Origin: JAHEME01 sp034435035
Lineage (GTDB): Bacteria > Chloroflexota > Anaerolineae > Aggregatilineales > UBA3940
Direction of reading: 5' to 3'
Assembly: GCA_034435035.1 (NCBI GenBank)
Contig: DAOTXW010000092.1
Location: 1-14,923 of the forward strand
DNA length: 14,923 nt
Positions 7,296 to 13,408 of this stretch are shown in pieces; within the stretch, counting starts at the first letter, position 1; each line of letters opens with the position of its first letter. Position numbers and translations under genes: made by a program. A model generated the notes under the pieces. The model made no database searches and was not told the origin of the DNA. It saw only the letters and a program-made list of their open reading frames with translations.

Positions 7296-7775
7296 TCACT
7301 TCTTCCCGTTCAGCCGGGAGGCGGCGTCCTGCACCGCCCTGATGATCGGCTCGTAGCCGGTGCAGCGGCAGAAGTTGCCGGCCAGCGCCTCGGCGATCTG
7401 CTCGCGGCTGGGGTGGGGGGTATGGTCGAGCAGGGCTTTGGTGATGACGATCATGCCGGGCGAGCAGTAGCCGCACTGCACGGCGAAGCCCTCGTAGAAG
7501 GCTTCCTGGATCGGGTGCAGCCCGTCCGCCGGGGTGATCCCCTCCAGCGTGGTCACCTCCTGCCCGGCCACGTCCTCGGCGGGCAGCAGGCAGGACAGCA
7601 TCGGCTCGCCGTTGATCAGCACGGTGCAGCTGCCGCAGCCGCCCTGTTTGCAGCCCGCTTTGGTGGCGGTATAGCCGAGCTGCTCGCGCAGCAGGGTTTG
7701 CAGGGTGACCAGCGGCCGCACCAGCGCATCAACGGGGCGGCCATTGAGGGTGAAGCTGACGATCTTAGCGGTCAT
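7296..7775 (-). CDS. Mo-hydroxylase 2Fe-2S subunit
   Basis: Small iron-sulfur subunit (159 aa, usual length) that passes electrons from the molybdenum site to FAD. The N-terminal plant-type ferredoxin domain has cysteines 42, 47, 50 and 62 (pattern GCKQGGCGSC then SC), binding one 2Fe-2S cluster. The C-terminal helical domain has cysteines 101, 104, 136 and 138 (QCGYCSPG and NFCRCTGY), binding the second cluster near the cofactor. All eight ligands are present. The ATG at 7775 is preceded by AGGGAGG (7781-7787), which overlaps the stop codon of the FAD-subunit gene, so the two are tightly linked. Equivalent to CoxS, XdhC-type small subunits or NdhS; I give no symbol because the substrate class is not known. 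Confidence 0.96.
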   Translation of the reverse strand: MTAKIVSFTLNGRPVDALVRPLVTLQTLLREQLGYTATKAGCKQGGCGSCTVLINGEPMLSCLLPAEDVAGQEVTTLEGITPADGLHPIQEAFYEGFAVQCGYCSPGMIVITKALLDHTPHPSREQIAEALAGNFCRCTGYEPIIRAVQDAASRLNGKK

Positions 7776-7785
7776 GTCTGCCTCC

Positions 7786-8616
7786 CTATTGCGCTAACTG
7801 AGCCAGCGCCCGCCGCACCCAGACGTCGACCATCCGGCGGCGGTACCATTCGCTGGCGATGGCATCGGTGAATGGCTGGCATTCCGCGGCGGCGGCCTGT
7901 GCCGCCTGCGCGATGGCAGCCTCATCCAGCGCGGCGCCCTGAAGCGCGGCCTCGGCATCGCGGGCGCGCAGCGGGTGCGGCCCGACGCCGTTGAGCGCGA
8001 GGCGCGCCTCCTGCACCCGGCCCCCTTTCAGCAGCACGTGGGCCGCGACAGTGACGACGGCAGGCGTGTTAGCCTCGCGGCGGCCCGCCTTGACGTAGAC
8101 GGTCCGGCCTTTCGGCAGCGGCACGCTGATCTCGGTGACCAGTTCGCCCGGCTGGAGCGCGGTGCTCAGGAAGCCGGTGTAGAAGTCGGCCAGCGGCAGG
8201 ACGCGCTCGCCCCCCTGACGGGACAGCTTGACGGTCGCATCCAGCGCCAGCAGCGCCGCGGCGAAATCGCCGCTGGGCGGCGGGGCGAACAGGTTGCCGC
8301 CCACTGTGCCCATGTTGCGGATCGCCCAGCCGCCGATGGCGCGCGCGGCCTGGCTCAGCATCGGGATCGTCTGCTGGTTGAGCATTTCGGTCAGCGTGGT
8401 CGTCGCGCCGATGGCCAGGCTGCCGTTGGCGCGGCTCTGGTAAGAAAGCCCCACCTGCCGCAGCCCCATCACCTTCTCCGGCATCGACACGCCGTTGTTG
8501 ATCAGCGGCATCGCCAGCGTGCCGCCGGCCATCACCAGCAGCGTCGGGCCGTGCTCGGCGCTCAGCCGGAGCGCCTCGTCCAGCGACTGCGGCAGAAAGT
8601 AGTCCCTGGTACTCAC
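7786..8616 (-). CDS. Mo-hydroxylase FAD-binding subunit
   Basis: FAD-binding subunit (276 aa, close to the usual 280-290) of the Mo hydroxylase, which transfers electrons onward to NAD or a quinone-type acceptor. It shows the two FAD-contact loops of the family, AGGT (30-33) and NMGTVGGN (101-108), followed by a PSGDFAAALLALDA segment, and then the C-terminal CoxM-type domain from about residue 170. There is no cysteine-rich insertion like that of 4-hydroxybenzoyl-CoA reductase. The start is a GTG at 8616 with a perfect AAGGAGGT 6 bases upstream; the ribosome binding site overlaps the stop of the cyclase-family gene. An out-of-frame ATG at 8618 is followed at once by TGA. It lies 10 bases before the 2Fe-2S gene, giving the order FAD, Fe-S, Mo(N), Mo(C). 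Confidence 0.95.
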   Translation of the reverse strand: MSTRDYFLPQSLDEALRLSAEHGPTLLVMAGGTLAMPLINNGVSMPEKVMGLRQVGLSYQSRANGSLAIGATTTLTEMLNQQTIPMLSQAARAIGGWAIRNMGTVGGNLFAPPPSGDFAAALLALDATVKLSRQGGERVLPLADFYTGFLSTALQPGELVTEISVPLPKGRTVYVKAGRREANTPAVVTVAAHVLLKGGRVQEARLALNGVGPHPLRARDAEAALQGAALDEAAIAQAAQAAAAECQPFTDAIASEWYRRRMVDVWVRRALAQLAQ

Positions 8617-8622
8617 ATCACC

Positions 8623-8630
8623 ACCTCCTT
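8623..8630 (-). promoter_or_regulatory. Ribosome binding site deciding the GTG start of the FAD subunit
   Basis: The minus strand reads AAGGAGGT 6 bases before GTG at 8616. It overlaps the TAA stop (8629-8631) of the preceding gene. The only ATG in the vicinity (8616-8618) is out of frame and followed directly by TGA. Confidence 0.75.
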
Positions 8631-9297
8631 AATCGTCCAGGAGCGCGAAGAAACGCGCGGGGGAGCCTTCAGCACCCCGCAGCTTGACGAACGGGGCGAA
8701 GAACTGGAAGCGGCGATCGGTCGGCAGCGCGTTGAGGTTGGCCATCTGCTGCATCAGATAGGCGCCGTTTTCCAGGATGATCTTGTGGATGATGAAGTCT
8801 TCCGAGGTGAAATCGGGCAGGCGCGCGCAGTATTCGCTGAAGCAGTCGAAGCCGATCGCCCGCGCCCCCCGGTCGATTAGCCACTGCGCCGCCTCCGGCT
8901 GGCAGTAGGGCGACTCCAGGTAGTAGGTCGGGAAGTTGCCCCACTGGCTGGTGGTCCAGTCCGTCCGCACCAGCACGATATCCCCCCGCCGGACGTGCGC
9001 GGCGTGGGCCTCCAGATCCTTCACCGAAATGGGGTGGTTGGCACCGGCGAAGCTCAGATCGACCACCACGGCCTCGCCGCAGACGCGCTCCAGCGGGACG
9101 TCAACCGCTGTCTCGCCGTCGGGCTGGACGTGGCGCAGAAAATCGACGTGTGAGCCGGTGTGCAGCAGCATCTCCACCTTGCTGGCCTGCCAGAAGCCGG
9201 GGCCGCGGTGGTAGCTGGTCAGCGTCAGCTGCAGGTTGACCGATGGCGGGCTGAGCGTGTCCGGCCCGATCGGCACGGTCAGGTCAATGATTCGCAT
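8629..9297 (-). CDS. Cyclase-family metal-dependent hydrolase (PF04199, kynurenine formamidase-like)
   Basis: Member of the putative cyclase family (222 aa), which includes bacterial kynurenine formamidase and isatin hydrolase; these cleave amide or lactam bonds with a divalent metal. The metal motif HTGSHVDFLRH (46-56) supplies His46, His50 and Asp52, and His171 in IIHKIIL matches a later ligand. Twelve residues further, where kynurenine formamidases have a glutamate, this protein has Gln183 (LMQQMANLNAL). The Gln may still bind metal, as a glutamine ligand is, as I recall, used in isatin hydrolase. The ATG at 9297 follows TGGAGG. It lies between the CoxG-like gene and the FAD subunit, so a role in opening a ring or cleaving an amide made by the Mo hydroxylase is a reasonable inference; it could also act before the oxidation. 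Confidence 0.9.
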   Translation of the reverse strand: MRIIDLTVPIGPDTLSPPSVNLQLTLTSYHRGPGFWQASKVEMLLHTGSHVDFLRHVQPDGETAVDVPLERVCGEAVVVDLSFAGANHPISVKDLEAHAAHVRRGDIVLVRTDWTTSQWGNFPTYYLESPYCQPEAAQWLIDRGARAIGFDCFSEYCARLPDFTSEDFIIHKIILENGAYLMQQMANLNALPTDRRFQFFAPFVKLRGAEGSPARFFALLDD

Positions 9298-9321
9298 GGC
9301 GCCTCCAGTGCCAGAGTCCGA

Positions 9322-9762
9322 TCAGCCGCTGCGGAGCCGGCGGTCGAGCCGGGCCAGCCCCTGCTGCAGCAGCGTCCGCATGACGCCCTCGATGAAGCGC
9401 GGGCTGAGTGTGCCCAGCGCGCCGGTGATGGTTGCATGGCCTTCATATTCGATCTGGGTGCCTGCCGCCTCCTCCCTCAGTGTGAAGCGAGCCTGCCCGG
9501 CGATGACGCCCGTCGGCCCGCTGACTTCCCCCCGCAGGACGCAGCGCTCCGGCGGGGCCTGCTCCAGCACCTGCACCTGCGTCTCGTAGACCCCGCCCAC
9601 CGCCGCCACGCTGAGCCGGATCTGCCCCCGGTAGACGCCGGGCGCGACCTGATCCAGCTGCTCGCAGCCGGGCACCAGCCCGATCAGCGCCGCCGGATCG
9701 AAGATCAGCGGCCAGACAGCTTCGCGGGGGGCATGCAGCAGGGCGCAGCCGGCGATGTGCAT
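9322..9762 (-). CDS. coxG: CoxG-like SRPBCC-domain protein
   Basis: CoxG-type protein of the START/SRPBCC fold (146 aa). The start HIAGCALLHAPREAVWPLIFD, then LIGLVPGCEQLDQVAPGVYRG, and a glycine-rich centre (SGPTGVIAGQ) are the typical CoxG pattern. CoxG occurs with Mo hydroxylases; in Oligotropha it anchors CO dehydrogenase to the membrane, and recent work on mycobacterial CO dehydrogenase points to quinone handling. This copy has no C-terminal extension or membrane segment, so it is probably soluble. The ATG at 9762 lies 8 bases after the FAH-family stop. The same frame is open upstream to 10785, but that part only shadows the FAH gene in another frame and has no family resemblance. Confidence 0.9.
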   Translation of the reverse strand: MHIAGCALLHAPREAVWPLIFDPAALIGLVPGCEQLDQVAPGVYRGQIRLSVAAVGGVYETQVQVLEQAPPERCVLRGEVSGPTGVIAGQARFTLREEAAGTQIEYEGHATITGALGTLSPRFIEGVMRTLLQQGLARLDRRLRSG

Positions 9763-9770
9763 GGGCCGCC

Positions 9771-10685
9771 TCAGCTCAGGTAAGGCCCGACCGGGTTGCG
9801 CAGGCTCCCCAGCCGGTCGATCTCGACTTCCACCACGTCGCCCGGTTTCAGGAATATCTGCGGATCCCGGAAGACCCCGACCCCGTGCGGCGTGCCGGTG
9901 CAGATCACGTCGCCCGGCAGCAGCGTCGTGGTGCGCGTGATGAATGCGATCAGCTCCGGCACCTTGAAGATCATCTCCAGTGTGTTGGAATCCTGCATCA
10001 GCTGCCCGTTGACCCGGCAGCGGATGCCCAGCGTCTGGGCATCGCCGACTTCGTCGGGGGTGACCAGGTACGGCCCCAGCGGGCAGAACGTGTCGAACGA
10101 CTTGCCGCGCACCCACTGCTTGTCGGCGAACTGCACATCGCGGGCGCTGATGTCGTTGGCGATGGTGTAGCCGGCGATCACGCTCAGGGCGTCGGCCTGC
10201 GGCACATTCCACGCCCGCTGCCCGATCACCACCGCCAGCTCGGCCTCGTAGTCCACCTGCTCGCTGGCGCCCTCCGGCCAGCGGATCGCGTCGCCGGGGC
10301 CGATCAGGCAGGTGGCGAACTTGGCGAACAGCACCGGGTTGGGCGGCGGCTCGACATGCTGCTCCCGGCAGTGGTCGGCGTAGTTCAGCCCGATGCAGAT
10401 GATCTTGGCGGGGTCGGGGATCACCGGCGCCAGCTTCACGCTCGCCAGCGGGCGGCTGTACGCATGGGCGCCGGGCCAGTCGGCGGCGGCGCGGGCGGCC
10501 TGCAGGGCCTCCGGGCCGCCCTGCAGCAGGCGCAGCAGACTGCTCAGCGTGCCGGCGGGCAGCGGATCGGGCTGGCCGGCGGCGGCCAGGCGGGCGCTGT
10601 GGGCGGCGGCCAGATCGATCACCCGGTCGCCGGCCAGCACCCCCGGCTGCACACGTCCGGCTTCGAAGGTTGAGAGCAGCTTCAC
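9771..10685 (-). CDS. Fumarylacetoacetate hydrolase (FAH) family protein
   Basis: FAH-superfamily enzyme (304 aa), a Mg2+/Mn2+-dependent group that hydrolyses or decarboxylates 2-oxo/acylpyruvate-type acids in ring-degradation pathways. The catalytic C-terminal domain begins near residue 90 (IICIGLNYADH), with metal ligands Glu147 and Glu149 in DYEAELAVVIG, Asp178 in ANDISARD, Lys195 in GKSFD, and the TGTPHGVG loop (263-270). The N-terminal 85 residues are the small domain of the YcgM/2-hydroxyhepta-2,4-diene-1,7-dioate isomerase type. The start is a GTG at 10685 with AGGAGA upstream. It is the first enzyme gene after the regulator, 26 bases away. It probably acts on a ring-opened product of the pathway; the family cannot tell the substrate. 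Confidence 0.93.
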   Translation of the reverse strand: MKLLSTFEAGRVQPGVLAGDRVIDLAAAHSARLAAAGQPDPLPAGTLSSLLRLLQGGPEALQAARAAADWPGAHAYSRPLASVKLAPVIPDPAKIICIGLNYADHCREQHVEPPPNPVLFAKFATCLIGPGDAIRWPEGASEQVDYEAELAVVIGQRAWNVPQADALSVIAGYTIANDISARDVQFADKQWVRGKSFDTFCPLGPYLVTPDEVGDAQTLGIRCRVNGQLMQDSNTLEMIFKVPELIAFITRTTTLLPGDVICTGTPHGVGVFRDPQIFLKPGDVVEVEIDRLGSLRNPVGPYLS

Positions 10686-10711
10686 GGTTCGGTTCTCCTG
10701 TGGCTGCCGGA

Positions 10712-11446
10712 TCAGGGACGACGCGCTGTCTGCTTCTCCTCAGGCGGCGGAGTCTGCGCCAGGCTCGCCAGCCGCTGCTCGACATTATCCAGATGGCGCA
10801 GCATGGCCTGGCGGGCAGCTTCCGGGTCGTGGGCCTTCAGCGCCCGCACGATCGCCCGGTGATCGTCGATGGTGTGGCTCCGGATGCCGGGGATGGCGAC
10901 CGTCCGGCTGCGGCTGGCCAGCCCCAGCCGGGCGATGCTGGCCATGAATCGGGTCAGAAACGGGTTGTTCGCTGCCTCGGTGATGCGCTGGTGCAGCTCC
11001 AGATCGGCCTGGAGAAACGCCTGATGATCGTCCAGGCTGGCTGCCGCCGTCTCCAGGCAGGCTTCCAGGGCAGCGATCTGCTCGCCGGTGATGCGCTGCG
11101 CAGCCAGCGCCACGATCCCCGCCTCGACGATCTTGCGGGCTTCCAGCAGATCCAGGAACGTGGAGTCATCCAGCGAGAAGACGAAGTCCAGGTGCTGCAC
11201 CAGCAGGCCCGGCTCCAGCGAGGTGATGTAGGTGCCATCCCCCTGCCGGATTTCGATCACATTCATCAGGGAAAGCGCGCGCAGGGCTTCGCGCAGGGAG
11301 GGGCGGCTCACCTGAAGCATGGCCGCCAGCTCGCGCTCCGGGGGCAGGCGGTCGCCGGGGCCGAAGTGCTTCTCGCGGATCAGCGACAGCAGACGCTCCG
11401 CGATCTCCTCGGCGATGCCGCTGCGTTTGATGGGTCCGAAGGCCAC
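10712..11446 (-). CDS. GntR-family regulator, FadR/FCD type
   Basis: Transcription regulator of the FadR branch of the GntR family (244 aa). The N-terminal winged helix spans about residues 8-75, with PGDRLPPERELAAMLQVSRP and LREALRALSLMNVIEIRQGDGTYI typical of the group. The C-terminal FCD ligand domain (about 95-225) has candidate metal ligands Asp148, His152, His196 and His218, so the effector is probably a carboxylic acid bound at the metal. The start is a GTG at 11446. As the first gene of the operon, downstream of a promoter carrying FadR-type operator half sites, it probably represses itself and the whole operon and is released by the substrate or an intermediate. The role and target are inferred from position and operator match. 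Confidence 0.94.
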   Translation of the reverse strand: MAFGPIKRSGIAEEIAERLLSLIREKHFGPGDRLPPERELAAMLQVSRPSLREALRALSLMNVIEIRQGDGTYITSLEPGLLVQHLDFVFSLDDSTFLDLLEARKIVEAGIVALAAQRITGEQIAALEACLETAAASLDDHQAFLQADLELHQRITEAANNPFLTRFMASIARLGLASRSRTVAIPGIRSHTIDDHRAIVRALKAHDPEAARQAMLRHLDNVEQRLASLAQTPPPEEKQTARRP

Positions 11447-11470
11447 GGCCCGGTTCCCCCCGCCGGTAAA

Positions 11471-11489
11471 GGTCAGACCACTTGACCAA
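11471..11489 (-). promoter_or_regulatory. FadR-type operator pair
   Basis: The minus strand carries TGGTCTGACC (11471-11480), containing the palindrome GGTC-N-GACC, which matches the TGGTCNGACC-type core recognised by FadR-branch GntR regulators. Next to it is TTGGTCAA (11482-11489), with symmetric arms TTG and CAA and repeating the TGGTC half site with an 8-base period. Both lie between the predicted transcription start and the regulator gene, where a bound repressor would block transcription. Autoregulation by the adjacent gene is inferred. Confidence 0.6.
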
Positions 11490-11496
11490 TGCGATC

Positions 11497-11526
11497 ATTG
11501 TAAATCGATCCGGGGCTGCCTGTCAA
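11497..11526 (-). promoter_or_regulatory. Sigma70-type promoter of the Mo-hydroxylase operon
   Basis: On the minus strand a perfect -35 TTGACA (11521-11526) is followed after 18 bases by a -10 TACAAT (11497-11502), five of six to consensus. Transcription should start near 11490, about 44 bases before the GTG of the GntR-type regulator. Two operator-like sequences lie over and just after this start point. It is the only strong promoter I see for the 13-gene run. Confidence 0.75.
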
Positions 11527-11599
11527 GACTCGCTGTCACGCCCGTGCCGGCGGCGGGGTTTTGGGGTACAACTGAGGGGTAAATCCGGGAGGATGTCTG

Positions 11600-12631
11600 A
11601 TGCAAGACCGGGCCGATTCTGCGGGCGGGCGCAGGCCGGGGCGCGCCCTGCTCACCCTGATCCTCGCCGCCGCCGACCTCTACGCCGTGCTGGTGATGGG
11701 GTTTGTCCTGCTGCACCGCCTGACCGCCGAACGCCTGTGGCCGGTGGCTTTTCTGGTGAACCTGCTGCCCTGGCTGCTGCTGCCCGCTCTGCTGACCGTG
11801 CCGCTGACGCTGGCTCTGCGGCGCTGGCGGCGGGCCGCCCTGGCCGCTCTGCCGCTGATCGCCTTCGCGCTGCTCTATGGCGATCTGTTCCTGCCCGACC
11901 TGCGCCCCGCCCGCGCCTGCGCCGACCCCGGGGACGGCTGCCGGGCGCTGCGGGTCATGACCTATAACCTGCTGGGCGACAGCCGCCCCGATCAGGACGC
12001 GCAGATCGCCATCCTGCGCGGCTCCGGCGCGGACCTCATCGCCCTGCAGGAAGTCAGTGAGCCGGTGGCCGCCCGCATCGAGGCGGAGCTGGCGGATGTC
12101 TACCCGTATCGCATCCTGTACCCGGAGGGCATCCCCGGGACCGGGCTGCTCAGCCGCTACCCGATCGTCAGGCACGAGCCGCTGCGCTACACCTCTCGCC
12201 TGCTGAGCCTGTACGCGGTCATCTGGATCGACGGGCGGCCCGTGCGCGTGATCTCGGCGCACCCCCCGCCGCCCGGCATGTTCCACGGCACGTACCTGAT
12301 CCGCGGCAGCGCCGACATCGCCGCCCTGACCGCGCTGGCGCTGGAAGGCGGCCCGACCCTGCTGCTGGGCGACTTCAACACCGCCGACCAGACGGCTGAC
12401 TATGCCTCGATCCGCCGCGCCGGGCTGCGCGATGCCTTCCGCGAGGCCGGCTGGGGGCTGGGCGTGACCTTCCCCGCTCGCTTCGCCTACCAGGAGGACT
12501 TCCCGCCGCTGGTGCGCATCGACTACATCTGGCTGACGGAGGACTTCCGCGCCGTCCGGGCCTGGGTTGGCCCCGATGGCGGCTCTGACCATCTGCCCGT
12601 GCTGGCCGATCTGGTGTGGCAGGGGGACTGA
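11600..12631 (+). CDS. Membrane-anchored endonuclease/exonuclease/phosphatase family protein
   Basis: Protein of the endonuclease/exonuclease/phosphatase superfamily (343 aa) with an N-terminal membrane anchor. Three hydrophobic segments lie at about residues 16-39, 47-72 and 78-98; the catalytic domain starts near 117. Active-site residues are all visible: Asn123 in MTYNLL, Glu151 in LIALQEV, His221 in ISAHPPP, Asp258 and Asn260 in LLGDFNT, Asp308 in RIDYIWL, and Asp330-His331 in GSDHLPV. With three segments the catalytic domain is probably outside the membrane. Related membrane-bound proteins act on nucleic acids, phospholipids or other phosphodiesters, and the substrate is not evident. The ATG at 11600 has GGGAGG 7 bases upstream; an ATG at 11593 is in another frame without homology. 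Confidence 0.9.
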   Translation: MQDRADSAGGRRPGRALLTLILAAADLYAVLVMGFVLLHRLTAERLWPVAFLVNLLPWLLLPALLTVPLTLALRRWRRAALAALPLIAFALLYGDLFLPDLRPARACADPGDGCRALRVMTYNLLGDSRPDQDAQIAILRGSGADLIALQEVSEPVAARIEAELADVYPYRILYPEGIPGTGLLSRYPIVRHEPLRYTSRLLSLYAVIWIDGRPVRVISAHPPPPGMFHGTYLIRGSADIAALTALALEGGPTLLLGDFNTADQTADYASIRRAGLRDAFREAGWGLGVTFPARFAYQEDFPPLVRIDYIWLTEDFRAVRAWVGPDGGSDHLPVLADLVWQGD

Positions 12632-12637
12632 ACCCCC
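12622..12637 (+). terminator. Weak GC hairpin at the end of the phosphatase-family gene
   Basis: GGGGG (12622-12626) and CCCCC (12633-12637) can pair around a 6-base loop that includes the stop codon. No T-run follows, so if it ends transcription it does so weakly. The -35 of the next promoter begins 3 bases later. Confidence 0.25.
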
Positions 12638-12639
12638 GG

Positions 12640-12668
12640 TTGCCCGTCCTGTGCCCCGTCGTTATACT
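12640..12668 (+). promoter_or_regulatory. Sigma70-type promoter of the response regulator
   Basis: TTGCCC (12640-12645) and TATACT (12663-12668) are separated by the ideal 17 bases, each with four or five matches to consensus. The predicted start near 12675 leaves a short leader of about 30 bases before the ATG at 12707. It lets the regulator be transcribed apart from the upstream gene. Confidence 0.65.
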
Positions 12669-12706
12669 CTGCATGCTGCGCCGCGCCGCCGGGAGTGACT
12701 GAGTAT

Positions 12707-13405
12707 ATGCCGACTGTGCTGGTCGTTGAAGACGAAGATACCCTGCGTGAGACGCTCGCCTTCAACCTGCAGGAAGAAAACTACAAGGTGCTGGTGGCCA
12801 GCGATGGCGAGGCCGGGCTGGAGCTGATCCGCAGCCGCCGGCCCGACCTGGTGGTGCTGGATATCATGCTGCCCCGGCTGGACGGGCTGGCCGTCTGCCG
12901 GATCGCCCGCAAAGACCCCGATACGGCGCATATCCCCATCATCATGCTGACGGCCCGCGGCACCGAGGGTGACAAGATGGTCGGCCTCGACAGCGGCGCG
13001 GACGACTACATCACCAAGCCGTTCGGGCTGGGGGAGTTTCTGGCGCGGGTGCGCGCGGTGCTGCGCCGGTCGGCGGCGGCGGGCGGCCCGACCCTGCCGG
13101 CGGGTCAGGTGATCGAGGCGGGCAGCCTGCGCCTCGACCCGATCGCGCGGCGGATCCATCGGGCCGGTGTGGAGCTCCAGCTCAGCCACAAAGAGTTCGA
13201 TCTGCTGGCCGAACTGATGCGCAACCAGGGCGCGGTCCTCTCCCGCGATCTGATCCTCTCCCACGTGTGGGGCTACGATTACTACGGCGACAGCCGCACG
13301 GTGGATGTTCATATCCGCTGGCTGCGCCAGAAGATCGAGGAGGATCCCTCCAACCCGCAGCACATCATCACCGTGCGCGGGGTGGGCTACCGCTTCGAGC
13401 CGTAG
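12707..13405 (+). CDS. OmpR/PhoB-family response regulator
   Basis: Two-component response regulator (232 aa with the chosen start). The receiver domain (1-120) has the acidic pair Glu8/Asp9-Glu10, phospho-acceptor Asp52 in VVLDIMLP, Thr82 in MLTAR and Lys104 in ITKPF. The C-terminal winged helix (about 137-232) has LSHKEFDLLAELMRNQGAVLSRD, the HVWGYDYYGDSRTVDVHI recognition region and the RGVGYRFEP ending of the PhoB/RegX3 group. A GTG at 12695 would add four residues; I prefer the ATG at 12707 because the family starts MPTVLVVEDE-like and GGGAG lies about 11 bases upstream. No histidine kinase is in the window. Its stop is only 3 bases from the stop of the convergent CapA gene. The signal and target genes are unknown. 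Confidence 0.95.
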   Translation: MPTVLVVEDEDTLRETLAFNLQEENYKVLVASDGEAGLELIRSRRPDLVVLDIMLPRLDGLAVCRIARKDPDTAHIPIIMLTARGTEGDKMVGLDSGADDYITKPFGLGEFLARVRAVLRRSAAAGGPTLPAGQVIEAGSLRLDPIARRIHRAGVELQLSHKEFDLLAELMRNQGAVLSRDLILSHVWGYDYYGDSRTVDVHIRWLRQKIEEDPSNPQHIITVRGVGYRFEP

Positions 13406-13408
13406 CCG

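Larger units (their letters stand above)
11447..11599. other. Divergent intergenic region
   Basis: This 153-base region separates the leftward operon from the rightward membrane protein gene. It holds the leftward promoter and operators listed separately. For the rightward gene I see a possible -10 TACAAC (11567-11572) without a convincing -35, and a ribosome binding site GGGAGG (11587-11592) 7 bases before the ATG at 11600. Confidence 0.5.

Noticed and set aside
4921..9762. Calling the operon an aerobic CO dehydrogenase (cox) cluster
   Set aside because: The active-site loop is AMRGFG, lacking the copper-binding cysteine of form I CO dehydrogenase, and the Mo subunit is split.
9763..10785. 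N-terminal extension of the CoxG frame to 487 codons
   Set aside because: Only the last 146 codons have a family pattern; the rest is the FAH gene read in the wrong frame, with Arg-rich composition and no ribosome binding site.
11495..12592. Minus-strand frame of 365 codons opposite the phosphatase-family gene
   Set aside because: It overlaps a gene with a complete active site, spans the operon promoter, and has Gln/Arg/Gly-rich shadow composition.
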